DNA from: Oscillospiraceae bacterium
Lineage (GTDB): Bacteria > Bacillota > Clostridia > Oscillospirales > Oscillospiraceae
Length of the DNA: 9,100 bases
Direction: 5' to 3'
NCBI GenBank assembly: GCA_902802215.1
Contig: CADCLH010000099.1
Location: 1-9,100 of the forward strand
Within the stretch, counting starts at the first letter, position 1, and each line of letters begins with the position of its first letter. Position numbers and translations under genes: made by a program. The notes beneath the pieces were generated by a model, which was not told the DNA's origin, did no database searches, and saw only the letters and a list, made by a program, of their open reading frames with translations. Shown here in pieces: positions 1-4,482 of the stretch.

Positions 1-78
1 GGGTCGGAGCTCTCCCGCTGGGAGGCGCTGGGCTTTGTCCCGGAGCAGCACGGCGTGTTCACGGTACTGCGGCGCTAA
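1..78 (+). CDS. C-terminal fragment of an unidentified protein
   Basis: Reading frame 1 is open from the window edge to a TAA at 76-78 and gives 25 residues ending in HGVFTVLRR. The segment RWEALGFVPEQHGVF has the look of the last strands of a GNAT-type acetyltransferase, where an 'xLGF' motif is common near the C-terminus. That is only a resemblance in a short fragment and I do not assign a function. The gene converges with the minus-strand RNA locus. The A-rich run just after its stop is the U-tract of that RNA's terminator, so the two transcription units end against each other. Confidence 0.5.
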   Translation, partial: GSELSRWEALGFVPEQHGVFTVLRR

Positions 79-107
79 AAAAGAAAAACGCCTCCTTTTC
101 GGAAGCG
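77..107 (-). terminator. Intrinsic terminator of the minus-strand RNA locus
   Basis: Read on the minus strand, CGCUUCC (107-101) pairs with GGAGGCG (95-89) around a GAAAA loop. The 7-bp stem includes one U-G wobble. It is followed by UUUUUCUUUUUU (88-77), the strongest U-tract in the window. On the plus strand the wobble becomes a C-A mismatch and no T-run follows, so the terminator acts for minus-strand transcription only. Its U-tract begins at the stop codon of the convergent gene ending at 78. Confidence 0.8.
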
Positions 108-129
108 GCAAAAACCTGCTTTAAAATAC

Positions 130-192
130 GAAATGACCCTTGACCGCGACGATTTTTTCCCGTTCGTCTCTTCTGCAGTCAAGGGTCATTTC
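130..192. repeat. Perfect 15-bp inverted repeat (3' helix of the candidate RNA)
   Basis: GAAATGACCCTTGAC (130-144) is the exact reverse complement of 178-192. The 33-nt spacer holds a further short hairpin (148-152 with 164-168). On the minus strand it is followed by GUAUUUU (129-123), so it could act as a first, weak terminator ahead of the stronger one at 77-107. Its large branched loop makes a structural helix of the RNA more likely than a classical terminator. Confidence 0.75.
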
Positions 193-447
193 ATTGAGTT
201 CTTGATATCTAACATCCTGGTTACCTCGCTTTCTCGTATTTCGGACGCTGCCTTAGCCAACGGGACACATTTTCCAGCTCAAACCGCATCTTTGTCCGCT
301 CGGGACTAACCCAAATGTGGGTCCTTCTCAAGGTTGGCTGCTGTCCTCCTGCATATTTTGGGCTTACAGCGCTCCCCCCGTGTTTGATCACGCCGATTCA
401 TGATCTGGGGTTTTCTCAGTACATCGGGTTCACCCCTTTGTGCTTAT

Positions 448-476
448 AATATAGCACGGCCTCCGGGCTTTTACAA
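448..476 (-). promoter_or_regulatory. Sigma-A-type promoter of the minus-strand RNA
   Basis: On the minus strand there is a -35 box TTGTAA (476-471), a 17-bp spacer and a -10 box TATATT (453-448) with an upstream TG in the extended -10 position (TGCTATATT). Transcription would start near 441. The spacing is ideal and the only thing downstream is the structured region, which supports a dedicated RNA gene. Confidence 0.6.
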
Positions 477-562
477 GATGGGATGCTGTCTGAAAAACGC
501 GGGCGGGTTTTGTGCAACTCGTCAAATTTGCTTCATTTTTTCAAAGCGTCCGGCGTTTTCTA

Positions 563-591
563 TTGACATTTTACACAAAAGGTGATAACTT
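563..591 (+). promoter_or_regulatory. Sigma-A-type promoter pointing into the palindrome array
   Basis: There is a TTGACA at 563-568, a 17-bp spacer and TAACTT at 586-591 with an extended -10 TG (TGATAACTT). The predicted start near 598 lies only about 8 nt before the first GC-rich hairpin of the 604-872 element. No convincing gene follows on this strand, so the product would be an RNA consisting almost entirely of hairpins. Alternatively, AAGGTGAT followed by TTG (590-592) is the remains of a gene start. Confidence 0.45.
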
Positions 592-603
592 GAAAAAGGT
601 GTG

Positions 604-636
604 TGACAGCCCCTCCCGGTTTCGGGAGGGGCTGTT
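604..636 (+). repeat. 33-bp direct repeat, copy 1 (13-bp hairpin, GTTT loop)
   Basis: ACAGCCCCTCCCG (606-618) pairs perfectly with 623-635 around a GTTT loop. The whole 33-bp unit recurs without a mismatch at 840-872 in the same orientation. It is not followed by a T-run, so this copy is a poor terminator. Confidence 0.9.
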
Positions 637-722
637 GAGATTGCCAGAAGCTCTGCGCAAGAGTTGGATGACAGAGCAGCAGGGGAGCTCGAGGGGGCAA
701 GGCCCGCCTCGAGTTGGATAAA

Positions 723-795
723 CCGCCGTCTGAAAAGCTTGATTTTTCAAGCTTTTCAGATAACAGCATTTTGCGTACAGCAAAATGCTCGGCGG
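723..795. repeat. Three-way junction of perfect inverted repeats
   Basis: An outer stem CCGCCG (723-728)/CGGCGG (790-795) encloses two perfect hairpins. One is 729-742 with 747-760 (14 bp, TTTT loop); the other is 765-774 with 780-789 (10 bp, GTACA loop). They are separated only by TAAC (761-764). Every base of the 73-bp segment except the linker and two loops is paired, so it could form a cloverleaf in RNA or a branched cruciform in DNA. Confidence 0.85.
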
Positions 796-839
796 ATAAA
801 GCGCAGTCAAAAAATCCCGCAAGGGACTTTTTGACAAGC

Positions 840-872
840 TGACAGCCCCTCCCGGTTTCGGGAGGGGCTGTT
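840..872 (+). repeat. 33-bp direct repeat, copy 2; possible + strand terminator
   Basis: This is identical to 604-636. The 13-bp GC-rich stem (842-854 with 859-871) is followed on the + strand by TTTATGTT, a modest U-tract, so this copy could end transcripts coming from the promoter at 563-591. On the minus strand, where the flavoprotein mRNA arrives, no U-tract follows, although the stem may still block 3' exonucleases. Confidence 0.6.
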
Positions 873-877
873 TATGT

Positions 878-1565
878 TCAGTCGATGTGGATGATCTTCT
901 CCATGAGCTCCGCGGCGGAGACCTTCGGGTTGTGGTAGCGCTCGCGCCGGACGGTGACGCCGCCCATGTGGATGGCCTCCTGCGGGCAGTAGGCCGCAGG
1001 CGATGCAGGCGTCGGTAGCGCGCAGCTTTTCGGCCTTCTTTTTCGAGAGCAGGGGCCAGGCGGAAGCCTCGGCCTTGTTGAAGGCGTTGGCCTTCGGGGC
1101 CTTCCTGTTCTTTTCCCCGGCGAGGACCTGCGCGCCGATCAGGGCGGCCAGGCGCTCGGAGCGCTCCTGCGCCTTTTCGACGTTCAAAATCGGCATCATC
1201 AGATCGTGCGGGAAAAGCCAGATGCACGAGCAATGGTGCGTCACGACGCTCCAGAAGTCCAGCGGGTGGATGCTGTTGAGCACGCTCAGGCCGATCCCGG
1301 GATAGGCCGAGCAGCTCGTCACGCCGAAGGTGTAGGTCCCCGGGGCAATCTTCACCGCGCGGAAGCTCTCCTCCACGCCGCCGGGCAGGCCGCCCGCGTA
1401 GCAGGGGAAGACAAAGCCCACGCGCTTGCTGTCGGTGGCGTCGGTCTTCTCGGGTGTGGAGCGCATCAGGACGACGTCGGTGTCGCCCAGCTTTTTGGCG
1501 ATGTTCTTCGCGATGTCCAGGCAGTTGCCGCTGCCGGAGAAAACGTAGATGGTGTTGGTGCTCAT
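878..1565 (-). pseudogene. EFR1-family flavodoxin/ferredoxin protein, broken by an internal deletion and frameshift
   Basis: Translation starts at ATG 1565-1563, preceded by AAGGAG. The first 191 codons form a flavodoxin-like domain with an FMN-loop motif FSGSGN (residues 9-14) and a linker typical of EFR1 iron-sulfur flavoproteins, which are thought to act in electron transfer. The ferredoxin part begins DACIACG (Cys187, Cys190). After position 992 the frame changes: 991-878 in the next frame reads YCPQEAIHMGG and runs on to RERYHNPKV and a TGA at 880-878, the normal end of this family. In EFR1 proteins the first cysteine motif and the terminal 'YCPxxAI' motif belong to two separate 4Fe-4S clusters, so cluster I appears joined to cluster II out of frame, with roughly 30 residues missing (my estimate). 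The unshifted frame runs on to 807 through the neighbouring hairpin and adds an unrelated tail. The gene lies 14 nt after the dCMP deaminase stop, in the same operon. Either a pseudogene or an assembly error. Confidence 0.75.
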
Positions 1566-1579
1566 GTCAGCTCTCCTTT

Positions 1580-2068
1580 TCAGTAATCAAGGGTGAAGAT
1601 CGAATCGTCGTTTTCGATCCAGTCGGAGACCGGGATGGTGATGTAGTCTGTGGGGCCGGTGCGGATGACGACCTTCTCGATGCCGGCGTTGATGATGGTG
1701 CGCTTGCACATCGAGCAGCTCATCGCGTTGGGCATGAGGGCGTTGGTCACGGCCTCGCGTCCGACGAGGTAGAGCGTCGCGCCGATCATGTCCCGCCGGG
1801 GGGCGGAGATGATGGCGTTGGCCTCCGCGTGGACCGAGCGGCACAGCTCGTAGCGCTGGCCGGAGGGGATGCCGAGCTTCTCGCGCATGCAGCCGCCGAG
1901 GTCGGAGCAGTTCTTGCGGCCGCGCGGCGCGCCGTTGTAGCCGGTGGAGATGATCTCGTCGTTGCGCACGATGATCGCGCCGTACTTCCGGCGCAGGCAG
2001 GTCGAGCGTTCAAGCACCGCGTCGGCGATGTCGAGGTAGTAATTCTGCTTGTCGGTCCTCTTGTCCAT
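1580..2068 (-). CDS. comEB: dCMP deaminase (ComEB-type, zinc-dependent)
   Basis: This 162-residue cytosolic enzyme of the cytidine/deoxycytidylate deaminase superfamily converts dCMP to dUMP, the substrate of thymidylate synthase. The zinc site is visible as HAEANA (His80, catalytic Glu82) and SCSMCKR (Cys118, Cys121). Further family landmarks are RRKYGAIIV near residue 30, STGYNGAPRG (41-50) and NCSDLGGC (53-60), whose extra cysteines suit a second structural zinc. The length is normal. The start at 2068 has a GGGAGG ribosome site 8-10 nt upstream. A longer frame from 2128 would begin inside the promoter and is not used. It is the first gene of a two-gene - strand operon with the flavoprotein gene, and is divergent from queH. 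The comEB name reflects homology; no competence genes are visible here. Confidence 0.93.
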   Translation of the reverse strand: MDKRTDKQNYYLDIADAVLERSTCLRRKYGAIIVRNDEIISTGYNGAPRGRKNCSDLGGCMREKLGIPSGQRYELCRSVHAEANAIISAPRRDMIGATLYLVGREAVTNALMPNAMSCSMCKRTIINAGIEKVVIRTGPTDYITIPVSDWIENDDSIFTLDY

Positions 2069-2099
2069 ATCGGTCCCTCCCGGGTCGTATTCTGCTCTT

Positions 2100-2128
2100 A
2101 CTATACCTTTTTGTGCCGGCCGCGTCAA
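2100..2128 (-). promoter_or_regulatory. Sigma-A promoter of the dCMP deaminase operon
   Basis: On the minus strand there is TTGACG (2128-2123), a spacer of exactly 17 bp and TATAGT (2105-2100). Transcription would begin near 2093, giving a leader of about 25 nt that contains the GGGAGG site. This is the best protein-gene promoter in the window and it fixes the gene start at 2068. Confidence 0.8.
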
Positions 2129-2200
2129 GGGAAGCCGCGCCGCCTTTTTCCCATAGTCGTTTCGAGAAAAATGTCCATAGCTTTTTTTGCGCCCCTATGG

Positions 2201-2212
2201 TATGATGAATGC
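2201..2212 (+). promoter_or_regulatory. Putative -10 box of queH placing the start codon at the transcript 5' end
   Basis: TATGAT (2201-2206) matches a sigma-A -10 box and ends 6 nt before the queH ATG at 2213, so transcription would start at or next to the start codon. No good -35 box lies at the right distance (TAGCTT at 2178-2183 is poor) and no Shine-Dalgarno sequence is present. The 144-bp gap shared with the divergent dCMP deaminase (2069-2212) holds nothing else that I recognise. Confidence 0.35.
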
Positions 2213-2845
2213 ATGAACAGAAGAAATTACCAGCGCGAGCTGGACCGGATCATCCAGAAGCAGGGCGGCAAAAGGCCCCGCGTTCTGCTGCACGCCTGCT
2301 GCGGGCCGTGCTCGAGCGCCGTACTCGAATACCTGACGCAGCACTTTGACGTGACGCTGCTGTGGTACAACCCCAACATCTACCCCCAGGCCGAGTTTGA
2401 GCGCCGCTTTCAGACGCTGGTCAAGCTGGTGGAGGACATGGGGCTGGCGGACTCGGTGTCCATCCTGGCCGAGCCGCGCAAGGAGCAGGACTACTATGCC
2501 CGCGTCAAGGGGCTGGAAAACGAGCCGGAGGGCGGCGCCCGCTGTACCGAGTGCTTCCGCCTGCGCCTGCTGGAGACGGCGAAGCTCTGCAAGCACTACG
2601 GCTTCGACTATTTCTGCACCACGCTGACGCTCTCGCGCCACAAGGACGCCGTGCTCATCAACGCCCTGGCCGAGGAGATCGCCCGCGCCTTCGGCGTCAA
2701 GTGGCTGCCCTCGGACTTCAAAAAGCGCGACGGGGAAAACCGCTCCATCGAGCTGTGCGAGCAGTACCACGTCTACCGCCAGCTCTACTGCGGCTGCGAA
2801 TACTCCCTGCACCGCCGCGAGGCGGGGGCTTCTCAAACATCATAA
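2213..2845 (+). CDS. queH: Epoxyqueuosine reductase QueH
   Basis: This 210-residue protein of the QueH (DUF208) family performs the last step of queuosine formation, reducing epoxyqueuosine to queuosine at tRNA position 34. It is the non-cobalamin alternative to QueG and uses iron-sulfur and iron centres. Metal-binding cysteines are visible as HACCGPCSS (Cys29, Cys30, Cys33), RCTECFR (Cys111, Cys114) and YCGCEYS (Cys193, Cys195). Other hallmarks are WYNPNIYP (51-58) and FCTTLTLSRHKD (134-145). The start MNRRNYQREL matches the usual family N-terminus. An in-frame ATG at 2171 would add 14 residues but also lacks a ribosome site. There is no Shine-Dalgarno sequence before 2213, consistent with a leaderless mRNA. 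The preQ1-like riboswitch begins 3 nt after its stop and a QueT transporter follows, making a queuosine operon. Confidence 0.95.
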   Translation: MNRRNYQRELDRIIQKQGGKRPRVLLHACCGPCSSAVLEYLTQHFDVTLLWYNPNIYPQAEFERRFQTLVKLVEDMGLADSVSILAEPRKEQDYYARVKGLENEPEGGARCTECFRLRLLETAKLCKHYGFDYFCTTLTLSRHKDAVLINALAEEIARAFGVKWLPSDFKKRDGENRSIELCEQYHVYRQLYCGCEYSLHRREAGASQTS

Positions 2846-2848
2846 AAA

Positions 2849-2961
2849 CCGGCAGGTTTCCACACCCTGCCGCGCCGGACGGCGGCATAAAAAATGGGCC
2901 GGATGAGGAGAAAGTCCCGTCCGGCGTCGGCGCCTCCGTTCGATCAAATAAAAAATGGAGG
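2849..2961 (+). promoter_or_regulatory. preQ1-I-like riboswitch controlling queT
   Basis: The aptamer resembles the preQ1-I class. CGGCAGG (2850-2856) pairs with CCTGCCG (2866-2872); the loop TTTCCACAC ends in the conserved ACACC context with the cytosine (2865) expected to read preQ1. An A-rich tail, ATAAAAAATGG (2887-2897), can thread back, and its TGG can pair with CCA of the loop (2860-2862) to make the pseudoknot. Unlike textbook members, an extra hairpin (CGCC GGAC GGCG, 2873-2884) sits between the first helix and the tail. Downstream, 2898-2905 pairs with 2918-2925 (8 bp), and GCCGGAC at 2874-2880 can compete for the same 2919-2925. CCTCC at 2933-2937 can mask the queT ribosome site GGAGG (2957-2961). 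No U-run follows a stem, so translational control is more likely than termination. Confidence 0.7.
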
Positions 2962-2971
2962 TATCCGAATC

Positions 2972-3508
2972 ATGCGCAAGAAAAACACCACCCTGTTCCT
3001 GTCTGCCAACGCCGTCATCGCCGCCCTGTACGCGGCTTTGACCATCGCCCTGGCCCCCATCAGCTATGGGCCCATTCAGTTCCGCGTGAGCGAAGCGCTG
3101 ACCGTCCTGCCCTTCCTGATGCCGGGCAGCGTCCTGGGGATCACGCTCGGCTGTCTGCTGGCCAATCTCTATACCGGCAACATCATGGACATGATCTTCG
3201 GCACGCTCGCGACCTATCTGGCGGGCGTCATGACGGCGCACTTCGGCAAAAAGGGCAATACGGTCAAAAACCGCATGCTCGGCTGCGGCATGCCGGTCGC
3301 GTTCAACGCGGTCATCGTCGGGGCGGTGCTCACCTGGGCTTATCAGCTCCGGGAGTTCTCCGACCCCCTCGCCTCCTTCGCCTTCAACGGCCTCACGGTC
3401 GGTCTCGGCGAGGCGGGCGTTCTGTACCTGATCGGCTATCCGCTGCTGGTCAGTCTGCCCAAAATGAAGTTCTTCCGCGAATTTATGGATAAGTTCAACA
3501 ATACGTAA
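2972..3508 (+). CDS. queT: QueT-family transporter (queuosine precursor uptake)
   Basis: This 178-residue, strongly hydrophobic membrane protein belongs to the QueT (COG4708) family, substrate-binding S-components of ECF-type transporters for preQ1, preQ0 or queuine. Family features are the N-terminal helix starting NAVIAALYAALTIAL (about 13-27), the signature YGPIQFRVSEALTVLPFL (about 31-48) and GCLLANLYTGN (64-74), followed by hydrophobic helices near 83-92, 112-127 and 147-165. The start at 2972 follows GGAGG at 2957-2961. The same frame is open from 2894, but that stretch is riboswitch RNA and is rejected as coding. The riboswitch immediately upstream and queH before it support the substrate. 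The shared ECF energising module (EcfA1, EcfA2, EcfT) is not in the window. The exact substrate cannot be read from the sequence. Confidence 0.9.
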   Translation: MRKKNTTLFLSANAVIAALYAALTIALAPISYGPIQFRVSEALTVLPFLMPGSVLGITLGCLLANLYTGNIMDMIFGTLATYLAGVMTAHFGKKGNTVKNRMLGCGMPVAFNAVIVGAVLTWAYQLREFSDPLASFAFNGLTVGLGEAGVLYLIGYPLLVSLPKMKFFREFMDKFNNT

Positions 3509-3539
3509 CGGCGCCGAACGGTGCGAAAGGAGCGCTCTC

Positions 3540-4421
3540 ATGAAGGTCCGGAAAGCGATCATCCCCGCGGCGGGTCTCGGCACCCGCCTGCTACCCAACA
3601 CCAAGAGCATCCCCAAGGAGATGCTGCCGCTGGTGGACAAGCCCGTCTTGCAGTACATTGTCGAAGAGGCGGTGGCCGCCGGCGTCGAGCAGATCCTCAT
3701 CATCACCAATCGCGGCAAATCCCCGATCGAGGACTACTTCGACTACGCCCCCGATCTGGAGGCAAGGCTGCTGAGCGACGGCAAGATCCGTGAGGCCAAC
3801 ACCGTGCGCAAGGTGGCCGACATGGCCGACGTGTTCTTCCTGCGCCAGAAGGAGACCAAGGGCCTGGGCCACGCCGTCTGGCGCGCCAAGAACTTTGTCG
3901 GCAACGAGCCCTTCGGCATCCTGCTGGGCGACGATATCATGCTCAGCGAGACGCCGGTACTCAAGCAGCTCGTGGACGCGGCCGAGGCAAACGATTGCAG
4001 CGCCATCGCCGTCAGGGAGTTCCCCGGCGAGGAGATCTGCAAGTATTCCTCCGTCAAGCTCGAGGAGCCGTTGGGCGAAAACGTCTACCGCATCGGCGAC
4101 ATGAACGAGAAGCCTTCGATCTACGAGAAGCTGTCCAACTACGCCATCATGGGCCGCTATGTGCTGACGCCCGCGATCTTCGATATCCTCGAAAACACCT
4201 CGCCCGGGCGCAACAACGAGATCCAGCTCACCGACGGCATGCGCACGCTCTGTCGCCGTGAGAAGATGTGCGCCGTGGACTTCGAGGGAAAGCGCTACGA
4301 CACCGGCAACCTCAAGGGCTACCTGGAGTCGATCATCGACTTCGCCCTCAAGAACGAGGAGGCCGGCCCCTGGCTCAAGCAGTTCATCATCGACAAGGCC
4401 GAGCTGTTGAAAAACGGATGA
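3540..4421 (+). CDS. galU: UTP--glucose-1-phosphate uridylyltransferase (GalU)
   Basis: This 293-residue cytosolic nucleotidyltransferase makes UDP-glucose from UTP and glucose-1-phosphate for envelope polysaccharides and glycolipids. The nucleotide-binding motif GLGTRLLP followed by TKSIPKEMLP and VDKP occupies residues 12-35. FGILLGDDI (125-133) carries the metal-binding aspartates, and LSNYAIMGRYVLTP (198-211), EIQLTDG (227-233) and YDTGNLKGYL (253-262) follow in the family order. Length is normal and no lesion is seen. AAAGGAG lies 8 nt upstream of the ATG. The gene starts 31 nt after queT with no terminator between, so it is probably cotranscribed, although it has no known link to queuosine. 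Transcription ends at the hairpin at 4445-4476. YngB- or GtaB-type paralogues have the same activity. Confidence 0.95.
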   Translation: MKVRKAIIPAAGLGTRLLPNTKSIPKEMLPLVDKPVLQYIVEEAVAAGVEQILIITNRGKSPIEDYFDYAPDLEARLLSDGKIREANTVRKVADMADVFFLRQKETKGLGHAVWRAKNFVGNEPFGILLGDDIMLSETPVLKQLVDAAEANDCSAIAVREFPGEEICKYSSVKLEEPLGENVYRIGDMNEKPSIYEKLSNYAIMGRYVLTPAIFDILENTSPGRNNEIQLTDGMRTLCRREKMCAVDFEGKRYDTGNLKGYLESIIDFALKNEEAGPWLKQFIIDKAELLKNG

Positions 4422-4444
4422 TCCGACGGGTGATCTCATACGTC

Positions 4445-4476
4445 AAACCGCCTGCGCTTTTCGGCGCAGGCGGTTT
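4445..4476. terminator. Bidirectional intrinsic terminator between galU and the CotH gene
   Basis: AAACCGCCTGCGC (4445-4457) pairs perfectly with 4464-4476 around a TTTTCG loop. The + strand continues with a T-rich stretch (GTTTGTTGTGTTATTTCTTGTTTT), suiting galU, which ends 23 nt earlier. On the minus strand the hairpin lies 6 nt after the CotH stop, but only a short U-tract follows. Confidence 0.85.
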
Positions 4477-4482
4477 GTTGTG

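Larger units (their letters stand above)
77..441 (-). ncRNA. Candidate structured non-coding RNA, about 365 nt, class not identified
   Basis: No plausible protein is encoded here, but the minus strand carries a complete transcription unit: a promoter at 448-476, a highly paired interior and an intrinsic terminator at 77-107. Visible pairings are GGGG 436-433 with CCCC 410-407; a 7-bp hairpin, 405-399 with 392-386, whose loop can pair with 427-423 as a pseudoknot; a hairpin at 324-303; a long-range helix, 339-333 with 261-255 (AGCCAAC/GUUGGCU), extended by GGAC 346-343 with GUCC 246-243; GGACA with UGUCC inside that domain; and a perfect 15-bp helix, 192-178 with 144-130. The sequence is richer in A and T than the neighbouring genes. 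I checked it by eye for tmRNA, RNase P, SRP, 6S and T-box signatures and found none. A raiA-type RNA, a clostridial class of roughly 200 nt, is one known candidate to test; I cannot confirm it. Confidence 0.55.
604..872. mobile_element. Palindrome array bounded by 33-bp direct repeats; possible non-autonomous (MITE-like) element
   Basis: This 269-bp intergenic block is almost wholly made of inverted repeats and encodes no transposase. In order they are: hairpin 606-635 (13 bp); hairpin 650-655 with 672-677; hairpin 688-694 with 707-713 (CTCGAGG/CCTCGAG); a three-way junction 723-795; hairpin 806-818 with 823-835 (12 of 13 paired); and hairpin 842-871, identical to the first. The motif GAGTTGGAT occurs twice (661-669, 711-719). 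The outer 33-bp sequences at 604-636 and 840-872 are identical. Such arrays fit a mobile palindromic intergenic repeat or a highly structured RNA. I see no clear target-site duplication, so mobility is an inference. It lies 5 nt downstream of the stop of the broken flavoprotein gene. Confidence 0.5.

Noticed and set aside
77..441. Assignment of the structured RNA to tmRNA, RNase P, SRP, 6S or a T-box leader
   Set aside because: I could not find the tmRNA acceptor ends, the RNase P GAGGAAAGUCC core, the SRP GGAA-tetraloop helix, the single long 6S hairpin or a T-box GGUGG antiterminator. A covariance search is needed for a firm exclusion.
445..450. Perfect TATAAT on the + strand
   Set aside because: No acceptable -35 box lies 16-18 bp upstream, and the minus-strand promoter using the same AT-rich block has both boxes.
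590..721. Small + strand ORF of 43 codons starting at TTG after AAGGTGAT
   Set aside because: It runs through the 33-bp hairpin and other palindromes and its peptide is repeat-derived; the same bases make a better -10 box. It might be a remnant of a displaced gene start, but nothing supports a protein.
604..872. CRISPR array
   Set aside because: Only two copies of the 33-bp unit exist, separated by 203 bp of further palindromes, with no regular spacers and no cas genes.
2069..2128. Twenty-residue N-terminal extension of the dCMP deaminase
   Set aside because: It would start inside the -35 box of a near-consensus promoter, and the ATG at 2068 has a good ribosome site.
1454..2212. Open + strand frame extending queH upstream by 253 codons
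   Set aside because: The extension is antisense to the dCMP deaminase and flavoprotein genes and has biased, low-complexity composition; QueH homology begins at the ATG at 2213.
2898..2925. Intrinsic terminator within the queT leader
   Set aside because: The 8-bp stem is not followed by a U-run, so it is better read as part of a translational switch.
2894..2971. N-terminal extension of the QueT protein from an ATG at 2894
   Set aside because: The segment is riboswitch RNA with several base-paired elements; the ATG at 2972 has GGAGG at the right distance and begins the hydrophobic protein.
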